In this document: positions 26,312 through 36,459 of the stretch, piece by piece
Position numbering within the stretch: position 1 is the stretch's first letter
Layout of the letters: every line of letters begins with the position of its first letter
NCBI GenBank assembly: GCA_039184865.1
Contig: JBCDAV010000022.1
Coordinates: 1 to 64,000, forward strand
Length of the DNA stretch: 64,000 nucleotides
Source of the DNA: Thermohalobaculum sp039184865
GTDB taxonomy: Bacteria > Pseudomonadota > Alphaproteobacteria > Rhodobacterales > Rhodobacteraceae
Direction: 5' to 3'
Made by a program: the position numbers and the translations under genes
The notes under the pieces: generated by a model
What the model saw: only the letters and a program-made list of their open reading frames with translations
The model's database searches: none
What the model was told of the DNA's origin: nothing

Positions 26312-27067
26312 ATGCTCGATCCACAAACCGCTGTGCTGGTTGTCGCGACCTTCCTGCTCGGCGGGTTCGTGAAGGGCGCCATCGGCATGGGGCTGCCGCA
26401 GGTCGTCCTGACCTCGCTGGTGCTGGTGATGCCGATGCGGGATGCGCTCGCCGTGTTCCTGATACCCGGTGTCGTCGCGAACATCTGGCAGGCGACCAGC
26501 GGTCCCTGGATCATTCCTCTGTTTCGCCGGATGTGGAGCTATCTACTGGCGGCGGTCGTCTGCATCTGGATCGGCGTCGGCGTGCTCGCGGCGACCCGCT
26601 CGGACGTGATGATCCTCGTGCTGGCAGCGCTCTTGTGCAGCTACTCCACATGGTCGCTGACCCGTGCACGTCTGTCCGGCCCCGGGCGGCACGAGGTCTG
26701 GATGTCTCCGGTCGCTGGCGGTCTGGGAGGCGTGATGTTCGGGATGACGGGTACGTTCATCGTTCCCGGCCTGCTCTATCTCGAGACCCTTGGCTTCAAG
26801 CGCGACATGTTCGTGCAGGCGCTCGGCCTGACGTTCATCACGATCTCGTCGACGCTCGCGCTGTCGATGACCGGGCACGGGCTGGTCTCGTGGGACCACG
26901 CGATCCTGTCGTCGATCGGTCTGATTCCCGTCGGCATCGGCATCTGGCTGGGCCAGAAGGTCCGGCACCGGATCTCGGAGGCGTTCTATCGCAAGCTCTT
27001 CTTCATCGCGCTCTTCGTGATCGGGGTCTATCTTGCAGGCCGCGTGCTGCTGAGCGGAAATTACTGA
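26312..27067 (+). CDS. TauE/SafE-family sulfite/organosulfonate exporter
   Basis: 251 residues with about seven or eight transmembrane helices. The duplicated motif region starts LLGGFVKGAIGMGLPQVVLTSLVLVMP and recurs around GGVMFGMTGTFIVPGLLYL, as usual for TauE/SafE (former DUF81) carriers. These move sulfite, sulfoacetate or other small anions across the inner membrane. The next gene starts 10 bases after its stop, so the two are likely one transcript with the aspartate dehydrogenase homologue. The cargo cannot be told from sequence. Confidence 0.9.
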   Translation: MLDPQTAVLVVATFLLGGFVKGAIGMGLPQVVLTSLVLVMPMRDALAVFLIPGVVANIWQATSGPWIIPLFRRMWSYLLAAVVCIWIGVGVLAATRSDVMILVLAALLCSYSTWSLTRARLSGPGRHEVWMSPVAGGLGGVMFGMTGTFIVPGLLYLETLGFKRDMFVQALGLTFITISSTLALSMTGHGLVSWDHAILSSIGLIPVGIGIWLGQKVRHRISEAFYRKLFFIALFVIGVYLAGRVLLSGNY

Positions 27068-27077
27068 GGAGAACCAT

Positions 27078-27884
27078 ATGCTTACTGTCGGCATCGCCGG
27101 GCTTGGCGCAATTGGAATGCGAGTGGCAAAAGCCCTCGATCAGGGAGAGATCGAAGGGATGCGGCTGTCGGCCGTTTCCGCCGGGGATCTCGAGCGTGCG
27201 GCCGGGCGGGTCGCTGATTTCGAGGCTCCGCCCGCGGTCGTGGAAGCCACGGCGCTCGCCACGCACGCAGAAATCGTCATCGAGTGCGCGCCAAAACCTG
27301 TTTTCCTGCCGCTGGCTCAATCGGTGCTGGAGGCAGGACGGGTCTTCATGCCGCTGTCCTGCGGTCAGTTGCTGCAGCATCCCGAGTTGACGGATCTGGC
27401 GCGAGCGCATGCCGGGCGCATCATCGTGCCGACCGGCGCCATCGTCGGTCTGGACGCCGTGCGCGCCATGGCGGTCGGCGAGATCCACTCCGTGACGCTG
27501 GAAACCCGCAAGCCTCCAAACGGATTGGCAGGCGCGCCACATCTGGTCGAGAATGACATCTCCGTCGATCAACTCACTGAAGCCAAACAGGTTTTCGCTG
27601 GGTCGGCGCGTGAAGCGGCGATCGGCTTTCCGGCAAATGTCAACGTGGCCGCAGCACTGTCGCTGGCCGGGATCGGTCCCGACCGCACCTCGGTCGAGGT
27701 CTGGGCCGATCCGTCGATCGACCGGAACATGCAGACGGTCCGGGTCGTCTCGGATTCCGGCGAGATCACCATGGGCATCCGCAATATCCCCTCGGTCGAG
27801 AACCCGCGCACGGGCAAGATTACGGCGCTGTCGGTCATCGCTTGCCTGCAACGCATGACTGCGCCGATGGTTGCGGGGACCTGA
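27078..27884 (+). CDS. L-aspartate dehydrogenase-like oxidoreductase
   Basis: 268 residues. The N-terminal NAD(P)-binding motif is GIAGLGAIGMRVAKAL. IIVPTGAIVGLDAVRAM, RKPPNGLAGAPHL, FPANVNVAAALSLAGIG and VWADPSIDRNMQTV are hallmarks of the NadX/aspartate dehydrogenase family. The reaction oxidises L-aspartate to iminoaspartate (feeding NAD synthesis) or oxaloacetate plus ammonia. No nadA or nadC is nearby. The upstream partner is a TauE exporter, so a role in catabolism of an amino acid or sulfonate is possible. RBS GAGGAG lies just before the ATG. Confidence 0.88.
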   Translation: MLTVGIAGLGAIGMRVAKALDQGEIEGMRLSAVSAGDLERAAGRVADFEAPPAVVEATALATHAEIVIECAPKPVFLPLAQSVLEAGRVFMPLSCGQLLQHPELTDLARAHAGRIIVPTGAIVGLDAVRAMAVGEIHSVTLETRKPPNGLAGAPHLVENDISVDQLTEAKQVFAGSAREAAIGFPANVNVAAALSLAGIGPDRTSVEVWADPSIDRNMQTVRVVSDSGEITMGIRNIPSVENPRTGKITALSVIACLQRMTAPMVAGT

Positions 27885-27977
27885 GCATCGAGGTGGACAT
27901 GCGCATCCGCCGGAGGTGAGCATCAAGGCTGATATCGAGGTGGGCAAAATTCCCGCAGCGTAATGTTCACCTGGGCA

Positions 27978-27996
27978 AACCCGGTTTTGGCGGGTT
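27978..27996. terminator. Candidate terminator hairpin between convergent genes
   Basis: AACCCG-gttttgg-CGGGTT forms a 6-bp stem immediately beyond the tamB stop codon (28000). On the minus strand it is followed by TTTGCCC. It also lies downstream of the aspartate dehydrogenase gene on the plus strand, so it could serve both. The stem is short. Confidence 0.35.
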
Positions 27997-27999
27997 GGC

Positions 28000-30900
28000 T
28001 CAGAAATCCGTCTTCCATTCCAAGCCCACACTGGCATCGCCACCAGCCTCGATCTCGGTGTCCAGCAGAATGTCCTCGAAAACCTCGACCTCGACGACCA
28101 CCGAGGTGCCGCCCTCTCCGAGGGGCTGTTTCGTGCCGACCCAGACGCCTTCCGCGACCTCCTTGCCCGCCGCGACGGCGGTGTTGCCGTCCTCGTCCTG
28201 ATCGAGCCTGAGCGAGTCGAGCCCGACCGCGCCGCGCACCGAGTCGATCGTTCCGCCGGAGCCGTCCATCAGGGTCGCCAGCCCGATGCCGAGCGAGATC
28301 GCCTGGGAACCCGTCAGCGCCTGGCTGGACTTGCCGAACAGGACGCGCGGCAGGACCTCGTCCTCGGGCAGCGCCGGTGTCGAGCGGAAACTGAGGTTGG
28401 GGTCCGAGGCCGAGCCGTCGACGACGATCCGCCCCGTCAGGTCACGGGTTTCGCGGGTCAACATGACGTCGATGATCGGGTCGATCGAGGCACCGCCGTC
28501 GAAGAAGATCCGCCCGCGTTCCAGTTCGAAGGCCTTGCCGATCAGGTCGAGTTGCCCGCGGACCCGGTCTACGCTGCCGCTGATCCTCGGCTTCGCCGCG
28601 TTGCCGCGCACGGCCAGATCCATCTTCCATTCGCTGTCGAGCCCGCGTCCGCGCACGAACATCCGGCCCGGCGACGAGATTGTGAGATCGAGCGTGACCG
28701 AACTGTCTTCGTCAGATTGCTCCGGGTCCGGTGCGCCCTTGATGAGCACCTCGTCGAGTTCGACGATCGAGGGCGGGTTGTTGTTCACCAGCCGGACCTC
28801 GGCCTCTTCGATGACGATGCCGCCGGTGACCTTCAGCGCGTTCATCGGACCGGCGATGGAGACCGAGCCGTCCGTGCGTGCAGTCACATCCTCGCGCCGC
28901 ATCAGGATGGCGCTGTCGATGGTCGTGTCGATTTTCAGACCGCTCTGGTCGAGAGCGATCCGCCCCTCGGTCTTGACGGTGCCCTTCGCGCCGTCCGACG
29001 CCATGACGTCGAGACCGAGAGCGCCGTCGGGCAAAAGATCGGTGTCGATCTTCAGATCGGTCAGGATCGTGCCGAGATCGAGGTTCTGGTAGCCGCCGTC
29101 GCGAACCCGCACGCCGCCGCTGATCTTCGGATCGGCGATATCGCCGGAGACGCCGAGATCGATGACGGTATCGCCGGAAAGGACATGACCGGGGGCCGGG
29201 ACGAGAGCCCAGAGATCGCCGATCTGTCCGGTCCAGTCGATCTTGGCCGAGACCGGCCCGCGCGTCGCCAGCGCCGGTACGGGACCGCCGCCGACGATGG
29301 GCAAGGCTGCCGTCAGGCGCATCGGGTCGCCGAACGCGCCGCTGATCTCCGCGTTCAGGTCTGCCGCGCCGCGTCGAAGCTCGAAACCGCCTTGGGCTGT
29401 TAGACCGCCCTCCAGTTCGACATCCTCGAAGACGAGCCGCTGCGCTGCGAACTGGCCCGATCCGCTTTCACGTCCGCGTCTCGTGTCGAAGGCCGCCTGG
29501 ACATCCAGGCTGCCGGAGGCAATCGGCACGTCCGCGAGCCGTTTCAGGAAGCCGAGCCTCGGTGCAGAAAGCCGCAGATCGGCGGAGACGGGTCCGCCGA
29601 AACTGGTGAGCGCGCCGCGCAGGCTGGCGCCGTCCGGCATCGAAAGATCAATGTCTTTGAGCGCCACGGTCGATCCGGAAACCGCGACCCGCATCGGCTG
29701 CGCCAGCGCAAACCGCTCTTTGTCCAGCGTCGCCTCGAACGTGTTGACGCGCGCGCCGACACTCGATCCCGACAGATCGGCGCGCACGGTCGAACTCAGC
29801 GAGACAGCGCGGCTGTCCACGCTCCCCTTGGCTGACGCGATCAGATCGAGGGCGGACAGCGCCCCCTTGGCCTTGAGGCTCGCGCCGCTGATTTCGGCGG
29901 TGCCCGCCGCTATGTCGCCTGCCGTCAGCGTCACGTCGAGAGCTGGTCGGCCGAGGAGATCGCGGGCGCTGCCCTTGAGCGACGCGGAGCCGATCTTCGC
30001 GCCGTCGGTGGAAAGGTTCCGGATGCCAAGATCCATCTGCGCGTCCTGACGGCCCGCATTGGAGGAAAGCGCCACCGTGCCGTTCACGGAACCGCCGAGG
30101 GCGGTTCCAGTCACCGCACGCAGGCGTCGCAGGTCGCGCGCCGCGATGGATATCGTCCCGTCTACGCTTGGCGCATCGGTCCGGATCTCGACGGTGTCCC
30201 GGGCCTTGGCCGAAAGTCCGAGAGCCGAGAGATCGAGATCCGTCAGTGTCACGCGCGGGTTCTCGACGGCGAAACCTGTCCTGATGCTGGCCGGAGCGTA
30301 TGGCCCCGCCGTGTTGCGAAGATCGATGGTGCCCGATGGGGTTGGCGAGGCCAGCACATCGTGGGCGAGCGTCAGGTCGCCATAGCTTTGACCCTGGTAG
30401 CGCAGGGATTGCAATTCGACTTCGCCATCGAGCCGGGGCGGCGTTGCACTTTCGCGCGCAGGCAGCTTTGCCAGTCCGGTCGCTGATAGCGCTCCGCCCG
30501 CCTCCTGATCGTAGAGCCGCGCCACCGGCGACAACTCGGCCGTGGAGACCGAATAGCTGAACTGGCCCTCACCCGATCCGGTATCGAGAGATCCTTTCAG
30601 CGACGCCTCCATCAGCGGAGATGACAGTTTCAGCAGGTCGAGTTCGAGCGTGTCGTCCTGAAGCGTGCCGGTCGCGGACAGATTTGCGGTCGGCAGCAAG
30701 TCGGCGTCGATCCGGTCGAGACGGAGGGCGTCGCCCGCGCCGTCGATATCGAAGCGCAGCCAGTCGCCCGATTGCCGCACGACTGCCGCGACCGAGAGCG
30801 TCTTCGCATCGGCCAGTTCATGAGCGAGGTCCTCGAGTGCGGCGTCCAGCTTGACCTGCGTCTGTTCGTCGACGCGCAGCACATCGGCGTGCATCTGGAT

Positions 30901-32409
30901 CGCGCCCTGTGCTTCGACGCCGTAGGCTTCCGCCACCGGGGCCAGATCCGGGGTGGAGATGCCGAGTTGCAGTTCGGCGTTCAGCGTTTCGAGATCGACC
31001 TCGCCCGCCGCCGAGGCGACGAGCACGCCGCTGTCGAGCCAGAGGGTTTCGAGTTGCACCTGATCGCCCGCGGCTTGCACTGCCACGCCGATCTCGGCGG
31101 AACCGATCACGTCCGCCGCGATCTTGTCGAGGCGCAGGCCGGTCGTCTGACCTTCGAGATTGACCGTATGCACGGTCTCTCCGCCCGCCTCGCCCTGGCG
31201 ATAGGCCGTCATCAGGCTGGCGCTTACGACATCGGCAGGCGCGGTCGCCAGACCGGAGAGCGTGAGAACCCCGTCGGCGCGAAGATCGCCGGGAACACCG
31301 ACGACGGTGCCGTCAAAGCCCGCACCCGCGAAGTCCACGCCGTCGAAAGGCCGGGCAAGTCCCGGACCGGCATCGAGCTTCAACGCCAGATCGGCGGCGC
31401 CGGTCGCGCGTCCGAATGTTCCCGAGGCGGTCAGTTCGACATGCGGCGAGCTCAGCTGCCCCTGTTCGATGACGATCGTGCCGTCCGCGCCTTCGGTCGC
31501 GACCGCCTTCAGGTCGGCACGCTGGCCGATGAGTGCCGCGAAATCCGGATCGAGCTGCGCGCCCGGATAAAGCGCCAGCGCCGTGTCGACGGAAAGCGGG
31601 CCGTCATAGGCGATGCGGGCCGTGCCGTCGGACCGCAAGAGCCCCGCGACGGAGAGATCGAGTGCGGCGCGCCAGTCCTGCGGCGGCCCGTCGGCCTGAA
31701 GCCTGAGCGAGGACGGCGCGTCCATCGGAAGACCGCCGAGATCGGCGATCAGGCCGCCGGCGGCCTCGGCCGCATCGATGTTCAGTCGCAGCGTGTTGTC
31801 GGCAAAATTCCGCGCATAGTCGAAGCGGATCGTCCCGGTGATCGCGTCGGTCCGGTCGAGATCGAGCCGCGCCGATTGGACGTCGCCCTCGTCCTGAGCC
31901 GCGCCGACCGCGTTGAACGAGATCGCGTGACCGAGGACCGGCTCGGCGATAGCGACATCGGTCAGCGCCATGCGGTCGATGCGCAGGGTCAGCGGCGACC
32001 GCGGCCACGCGATCTTCGGGATCAGCGATCCGGGGTCCGAGGTGTCGACCGGCTCGGGCTCGCCCTCGGGCATCACCGGCTGGCGCAGGACGCGTATGCC
32101 TACGGCCTCGAGGTTCGAGAACTCGACCTCGCCGCGCAGCAGACGTGATGAGTTCCAGGCGAAGTTCAGGCTGTCGACGGTGAGCCAGACGCCCTGGGCG
32201 TCCTCGACCTTCAGGCCGCGGATCGCCGTGACGCCGTCCTCGGGATCGACGACTTCTTCTGCCGTGACCACGAGTTCGCCCTCGACCGAAATCTGATCGA
32301 GCAGAAACTCGACCATCGAGTTCTTGATGCCGAGCAGCGACAACAGCGCCTGCGCCGGGAGGACGGCCAGCGCGAACAGGAGGCACGAGATCAAGACGAG
32401 TTTGCGCAT
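28000..32409 (-). CDS. tamB: Translocation and assembly module inner-membrane protein TamB
   Basis: 1469 residues. An N-terminal membrane anchor (LVLISCLLFALAVLPAQALL) is followed by a very long beta-rich periplasmic region of short repeats. It ends in the TamB/DUF490 domain, recognisable by GKAFELERGRIFFDGGASIDPIIDV, DEVLPRVLFGKSSQALTGSQAISLGIGLATL and a C-terminal beta signal ending in Phe (GLEWKTDF). TamB forms a groove between the two membranes used for phospholipid transport and for assembly of some outer-membrane proteins. Its start overlaps the tamA stop as TGATG, so translation is coupled. Length is in the normal range for the family. Confidence 0.95.
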   Translation of the reverse strand: MRKLVLISCLLFALAVLPAQALLSLLGIKNSMVEFLLDQISVEGELVVTAEEVVDPEDGVTAIRGLKVEDAQGVWLTVDSLNFAWNSSRLLRGEVEFSNLEAVGIRVLRQPVMPEGEPEPVDTSDPGSLIPKIAWPRSPLTLRIDRMALTDVAIAEPVLGHAISFNAVGAAQDEGDVQSARLDLDRTDAITGTIRFDYARNFADNTLRLNIDAAEAAGGLIADLGGLPMDAPSSLRLQADGPPQDWRAALDLSVAGLLRSDGTARIAYDGPLSVDTALALYPGAQLDPDFAALIGQRADLKAVATEGADGTIVIEQGQLSSPHVELTASGTFGRATGAADLALKLDAGPGLARPFDGVDFAGAGFDGTVVGVPGDLRADGVLTLSGLATAPADVVSASLMTAYRQGEAGGETVHTVNLEGQTTGLRLDKIAADVIGSAEIGVAVQAAGDQVQLETLWLDSGVLVASAAGEVDLETLNAELQLGISTPDLAPVAEAYGVEAQGAIQMHADVLRVDEQTQVKLDAALEDLAHELADAKTLSVAAVVRQSGDWLRFDIDGAGDALRLDRIDADLLPTANLSATGTLQDDTLELDLLKLSSPLMEASLKGSLDTGSGEGQFSYSVSTAELSPVARLYDQEAGGALSATGLAKLPARESATPPRLDGEVELQSLRYQGQSYGDLTLAHDVLASPTPSGTIDLRNTAGPYAPASIRTGFAVENPRVTLTDLDLSALGLSAKARDTVEIRTDAPSVDGTISIAARDLRRLRAVTGTALGGSVNGTVALSSNAGRQDAQMDLGIRNLSTDGAKIGSASLKGSARDLLGRPALDVTLTAGDIAAGTAEISGASLKAKGALSALDLIASAKGSVDSRAVSLSSTVRADLSGSSVGARVNTFEATLDKERFALAQPMRVAVSGSTVALKDIDLSMPDGASLRGALTSFGGPVSADLRLSAPRLGFLKRLADVPIASGSLDVQAAFDTRRGRESGSGQFAAQRLVFEDVELEGGLTAQGGFELRRGAADLNAEISGAFGDPMRLTAALPIVGGGPVPALATRGPVSAKIDWTGQIGDLWALVPAPGHVLSGDTVIDLGVSGDIADPKISGGVRVRDGGYQNLDLGTILTDLKIDTDLLPDGALGLDVMASDGAKGTVKTEGRIALDQSGLKIDTTIDSAILMRREDVTARTDGSVSIAGPMNALKVTGGIVIEEAEVRLVNNNPPSIVELDEVLIKGAPDPEQSDEDSSVTLDLTISSPGRMFVRGRGLDSEWKMDLAVRGNAAKPRISGSVDRVRGQLDLIGKAFELERGRIFFDGGASIDPIIDVMLTRETRDLTGRIVVDGSASDPNLSFRSTPALPEDEVLPRVLFGKSSQALTGSQAISLGIGLATLMDGSGGTIDSVRGAVGLDSLRLDQDEDGNTAVAAGKEVAEGVWVGTKQPLGEGGTSVVVEVEVFEDILLDTEIEAGGDASVGLEWKTDF

Positions 32410-34229
32410 CAGAAGGCCTGCCCGATCGAGAAGTAGAACTGAAAAGCGTCGTCAGCGTCGCGCCCGTTGACCGGGAAGGCGACGTCGAGCCGGATCGGTC
32501 CGGCCGGAGAATAGTATCGGAAACCGAGGCCCGCCGCGACCTGAACGCCGTTGTCGAAGGCCGGGAAGCTCTCTTCGCTGACGGAACCTGCATCGACGAA
32601 CACGACGCCGCCGAGATCGCCGTAGATCCGGCTGCGCAGTTCGATCCCGGCTTCGACCGCGGACAGCCCGCCGATCGGGTCGTTGTTCGCATCGAGTTCG
32701 CCGACGAAGCGCTGGGCGTAACCCCTCACCGACCCGCCACCGCCAGAATAGAGCCGCCGTGTCTGCGGAACCGTGTCGAGCTCATCGGTCAGGATGGTTC
32801 CGAATCGGCCGCGCGCCGCGAGAACATGCTCCTGATCGCCGAATATGTCGTAATAGGTCGAGGCCTTGGTATCGACCAGCAGGAAGCCTGCGAAGGCGTC
32901 ATCGAATACGCCCGCGAACGGCGTCGCCTCTGCCCGGAAGCGGATACCTTCTGTCGGGTTCAGCAGGTCATTGCTGTCGTCATATTCGGCAAAGACCGGG
33001 ATGCCGGCGAGAAACGCCGTGGTCTCGACGCCCTGATCGGTGATCAGGCTGGCCTCGCCAAGCAGGCCCGCGCCAACGACCCAGCGTTCGTTGAGCCGCC
33101 GCTGCAGGCCGACCGTTCCCGTGGCAGACAGATCGTCGAACGCGTCGTCCTCCTCGCGCTTCAGAACCAGTCCGGCCAGCAGGTCCTGTCCCGGTCGCAG
33201 GTATTGCGGCTCGCGATACCCGATGGCGAGCCGCTGCAGCTCCAGCCCGATATCGGCATCAGCTTCGATGATCTCGTTTTCACCGAAGAGGTTGCGGTGC
33301 TCGAACCCGGCCGACACCGACGGTCCGTTATCCGTCGAATACCGCGCGCCGAAGGACACGGTGCGGAACGGGCGTTCCTCGGCCGTCACCGTGACCGGCA
33401 GCGCAACCGGGCCTTCCGTTTCATCCGATGTCTCCGGGATCACGACGGTCACGGTATTGAAGAGGTCGGTCGCAAGGATTTCACGCTGAAAAGTTCGCAG
33501 CTTTCGGGTGTCGAGCACGTCGCCGGGTTCCCACGGCAGATAGGTCAGCAGATAGCGCGCGCGCACGTCTTGAAGACCCTCGAAGCCGACATCTCCGAAC
33601 ACCGCGGACGGGCCGCTGCTGAGCGGCGTGTCGACCTCCAGTGTCGCGGCCTCGAGATCCGCCACGGCGCGGCGCTTCCCGCGTTGAGCGTAAGGATAGC
33701 CGGACTGCTTGAGTTCCTCGACCGCCGCCCTTTCCGCGCCGACGATCGCGGCCGCCGCCGCGGCCTCTCCGACCGGCGAGCCCAAGGCCGCGGCGTCCGG
33801 TTCCGTGGCGGCGCCGGAGGCCAGGACGAAATCATGGCGCAGCAGCGTGAACGCCTTGCCGGGCGAGACCGACATCTCCACCCGTGCGGGCGTGTCTTTG
33901 CCCTGCGCGTCCGTGACATCGATCTCGACCTCACCAGCGTAGTAGCCCTCGGACCGGAGCAGGCGCTTGATCAGATCCGCATCGCTGCTGGCCCGGCGCT
34001 TCAGGAAGGCGAGACTTTCCGCGCCGTCCTCCTGACGCCGGAACAGCGCCAAGGTGTCTTCGGCCTTGGCCTGCAGTTCCTCGCTCGGCAGGCCCGATAT
34101 CTCGACTTCGTAGTCGATCGCGGTGCTCGATCGCTCGAACGACAGGATGTCGGTCTCGGGATCGGAGGAACACGCCCCCAGCATCGTCGCGAGCAGAAGT
34201 GCAAGCCAAGCGGTTCTGAGTGATGCCAC
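32409..34229 (-). CDS. tamA: Outer-membrane assembly factor TamA, with an N-terminal lipobox
   Basis: 606 residues of the Omp85 family. POTRA domains (about 45-270) precede a 16-strand barrel with the GGGGSVRGYAQRFVGE (lid-lock/VRGY) motif and a terminal FYFSIGQAF beta signal. The N-terminus ALLLATMLGACSSDPETD carries a lipobox, L17-G-A-C20, suggesting a lipid-modified N-terminus, whereas classical TamA has a type I signal peptide. With TamB it forms the TAM complex at the outer membrane. It is transcribed away from the chemotaxis operon; the 175-base gap holds both promoters. Confidence 0.94.
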   Translation of the reverse strand: MASLRTAWLALLLATMLGACSSDPETDILSFERSSTAIDYEVEISGLPSEELQAKAEDTLALFRRQEDGAESLAFLKRRASSDADLIKRLLRSEGYYAGEVEIDVTDAQGKDTPARVEMSVSPGKAFTLLRHDFVLASGAATEPDAAALGSPVGEAAAAAAIVGAERAAVEELKQSGYPYAQRGKRRAVADLEAATLEVDTPLSSGPSAVFGDVGFEGLQDVRARYLLTYLPWEPGDVLDTRKLRTFQREILATDLFNTVTVVIPETSDETEGPVALPVTVTAEERPFRTVSFGARYSTDNGPSVSAGFEHRNLFGENEIIEADADIGLELQRLAIGYREPQYLRPGQDLLAGLVLKREEDDAFDDLSATGTVGLQRRLNERWVVGAGLLGEASLITDQGVETTAFLAGIPVFAEYDDSNDLLNPTEGIRFRAEATPFAGVFDDAFAGFLLVDTKASTYYDIFGDQEHVLAARGRFGTILTDELDTVPQTRRLYSGGGGSVRGYAQRFVGELDANNDPIGGLSAVEAGIELRSRIYGDLGGVVFVDAGSVSEESFPAFDNGVQVAAGLGFRYYSPAGPIRLDVAFPVNGRDADDAFQFYFSIGQAF

Positions 34230-34404
34230 GGTCCGTCCTCTTCGGCTCGCACACTAGCGGCTGAGTGCGATCAATCAACGATGGAACGCAGCGCATCCGC
34301 CGTCTGCATTAAACCGTCCTTTAAGAGAACGCGCCTATGCACGATCCGTCCCGGGAACGGCGTCTTGCGTGATGTTCCGGTCAGGTTCGAGAGAGGCGTA
34401 GCGC

Positions 34405-36459
34405 ATGATCAATCCTGCAGATACTTTCCGCCAGGAAGCCACTGACCTGCTGGAAAATCTGGAAGAAAACCTTCTCGAGCTTGAAGCGGCGCCGACGGAT
34501 CGCGAGAAGATCGACGTCGTCTTCAGGGCGCTTCACACGATCAAGGGCTCTGGCGAGATGTTCGGGTTTTCCGAGCTCGCCAAGTTCGTGCACCATCTCG
34601 AGAACGCCTATGAGTTGGTGCGCTCGGGCGACTCTCAGGTCACCCAGGAACTCATCGATATCTCGCTCGCGTCGCGCGATCACATCGCAGCACTTCTTGA
34701 CGCGGGCCAGGATGAGGAAGTCATCGCCGGGCTGGTCAAGTCGGAGCTGCACGAATCGCTCCTGAGCCGCATCGGCGTCCTCTCGGGTAAAGGCGATGCG
34801 GCGACAGCAGCCGCGAGCGAGAGCGTGGAAGACACGTCTGATGCCGCGCCGATGGTCGAGTACCGGATCTTCTTCAAACCTGAAGAATCGGCACTGCGGA
34901 ACGGCATGCGTCCGGACCTGATCGCGTCGGAACTGTCGATGCTGGGCGAGTGCTCCTCGCGCCTGATCACGGACATGGTTCCCCCGCTCGAAGAACTGGA
35001 TGCGAGCGCCTGTTATCTGGCCTGGGAGCTGACGCTGCGCTCGGATGCCGGCCGGGATAAGATCGACGATATCTTCCTGTTTTTCGACGATGGCGAGATC
35101 CGGATCGAAGAAACGCCGCTCGAAACGGACGAGCCCAAGCCGGTGCAGGAAGCCGCAGCCGAAGCACCGAAGGCCGCTCCGGATGTTCCGGTGGCCGCGC
35201 AGTCCGACGTGGCGGCTGCGAAACAGCCGGAAACCGCAGCGGCGCCCGCTGACCGCAAAGCCGAAAAGGAGCGCCGACCCGAACCGGTTTCCAAGGTCGA
35301 GTCGGTGCGCGTGCAGGCCTATCGGCTGGATGAACTGATGGATCAGCTTGGCGAGCTTGTCATCGCTCAGGCCCGTCTCAACAGGATTGCCGAACGACTC
35401 GGCGATGGTGCGCTCGGCAGCGCCACAGAAGAAATCGAACGTCTTGTCACCGGAATGCGCGATGCCACCCTGTCGATCCGAATGCTTCCGATCGCCGGTG
35501 TCTTCGGCAAGTTCCGGCGCGTCGTCCGCGATCTCGCGACCGAACTCGGCAAGGATGTCAGCCTGACGACCGAAGGCGGCGAGACCGAACTGGAAAAGAA
35601 CATCATCGACCGGTTGTCCGATCCGCTTGTGCACATCATCCGGAACGCGGTGGACCACGGCATCGAGGACGGCGAGACGCGCGTCGCCAACGGCAAGACT
35701 GCCCAGGCGACGGTCAGCATGATCGCGCGCCAAAGCGGTGGAGAGGTTCACATCGAAGTCCGCGACGATGGTGGCGGTCTCAAGACCGATATCATCCGCA
35801 AACGTGCGCTTGAGCGTGGACTGATCGAGCCGGATGTCGAGTATTCCGACGAAGCGGTCCATCAGCTTATCTTCGCGCCCGGTTTCTCGACGGCGGCGAC
35901 GGTCTCAAGCGTCTCCGGCCGCGGCGTCGGGATGGATGCCGTGCGCAACTTCATCGAAGATCTGCGCGGTGCCGTCGAAGTGAAGTCCGAGACCGGCCGC
36001 GGGACATCGGTGACGCTTCGCCTGCCGCTCACGCTTGCCATCATTGACGGTCTGCTCGTCAGGATCGGACCGGGCGACTTCGTGCTTCCGCTCGCGAGCG
36101 TTGAGGAGTGCGTGGAGCTGAACGACGAAGAGATCCAGAACGACAAGCATCGCTCGATCATCAACATCCGCAATGAACTGGTACCCTATCTCAACCTGAG
36201 CGAGATCTTCGGGTTCGAGCGTCGCGAAGATGCGCTGAACCGCGTCGTGATCGTAAACGCCGAGGGCAAACGGATCGGTCTGATGGTCGACGACGTCATC
36301 GGCCAGCACCAGACGGTGATCAAGTCGCTGAGCAACTATCACCGCAATGTCGAGGGCCTCGCCGGATGTACCATTCTCGGCGACGGGTCGGTCGCCCTGA
36401 TCATTGACCCGTCCGCTCTGATCAAGAGTTTTTCAAATCAGATCCGCGAGGCCGCATAA
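34405..36459 (+). CDS. cheA: Chemotaxis histidine kinase CheA
   Basis: 684 residues with all five CheA regions: Hpt/P1 (phospho-acceptor H44 in RALHTIKGSGEMFGF), a P2-like domain at about 150-245 after an acidic linker, a dimerisation helix pair starting at VQAYRLDELMDQLGELVIAQ, an HATPase domain (N box HIIRNAVDHGIED, then GRGVGMDAVRNFIEDLRG) and a C-terminal CheW-like domain (PSALIKSFSNQ at the end). Receptor signals set its autophosphorylation, and phosphate passes to CheY and CheB. It is the first gene of a five-gene operon. Its stop codon overlaps the cheW start (TAATG). Confidence 0.97.
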   Translation: MINPADTFRQEATDLLENLEENLLELEAAPTDREKIDVVFRALHTIKGSGEMFGFSELAKFVHHLENAYELVRSGDSQVTQELIDISLASRDHIAALLDAGQDEEVIAGLVKSELHESLLSRIGVLSGKGDAATAAASESVEDTSDAAPMVEYRIFFKPEESALRNGMRPDLIASELSMLGECSSRLITDMVPPLEELDASACYLAWELTLRSDAGRDKIDDIFLFFDDGEIRIEETPLETDEPKPVQEAAAEAPKAAPDVPVAAQSDVAAAKQPETAAAPADRKAEKERRPEPVSKVESVRVQAYRLDELMDQLGELVIAQARLNRIAERLGDGALGSATEEIERLVTGMRDATLSIRMLPIAGVFGKFRRVVRDLATELGKDVSLTTEGGETELEKNIIDRLSDPLVHIIRNAVDHGIEDGETRVANGKTAQATVSMIARQSGGEVHIEVRDDGGGLKTDIIRKRALERGLIEPDVEYSDEAVHQLIFAPGFSTAATVSSVSGRGVGMDAVRNFIEDLRGAVEVKSETGRGTSVTLRLPLTLAIIDGLLVRIGPGDFVLPLASVEECVELNDEEIQNDKHRSIINIRNELVPYLNLSEIFGFERREDALNRVVIVNAEGKRIGLMVDDVIGQHQTVIKSLSNYHRNVEGLAGCTILGDGSVALIIDPSALIKSFSNQIREAA

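Noticed and set aside
34309..34324. TTAA-N8-TTAA resembling a CtrA box before cheA
   Set aside because: CtrA boxes need a 7-base spacer; here it is 8, so it may be chance. Noted only.
34381..35862. A 493-codon minus-strand frame
   Set aside because: It lies wholly antisense to cheA, whose domains are complete; the product is His/Arg/Asp-rich with no motif.
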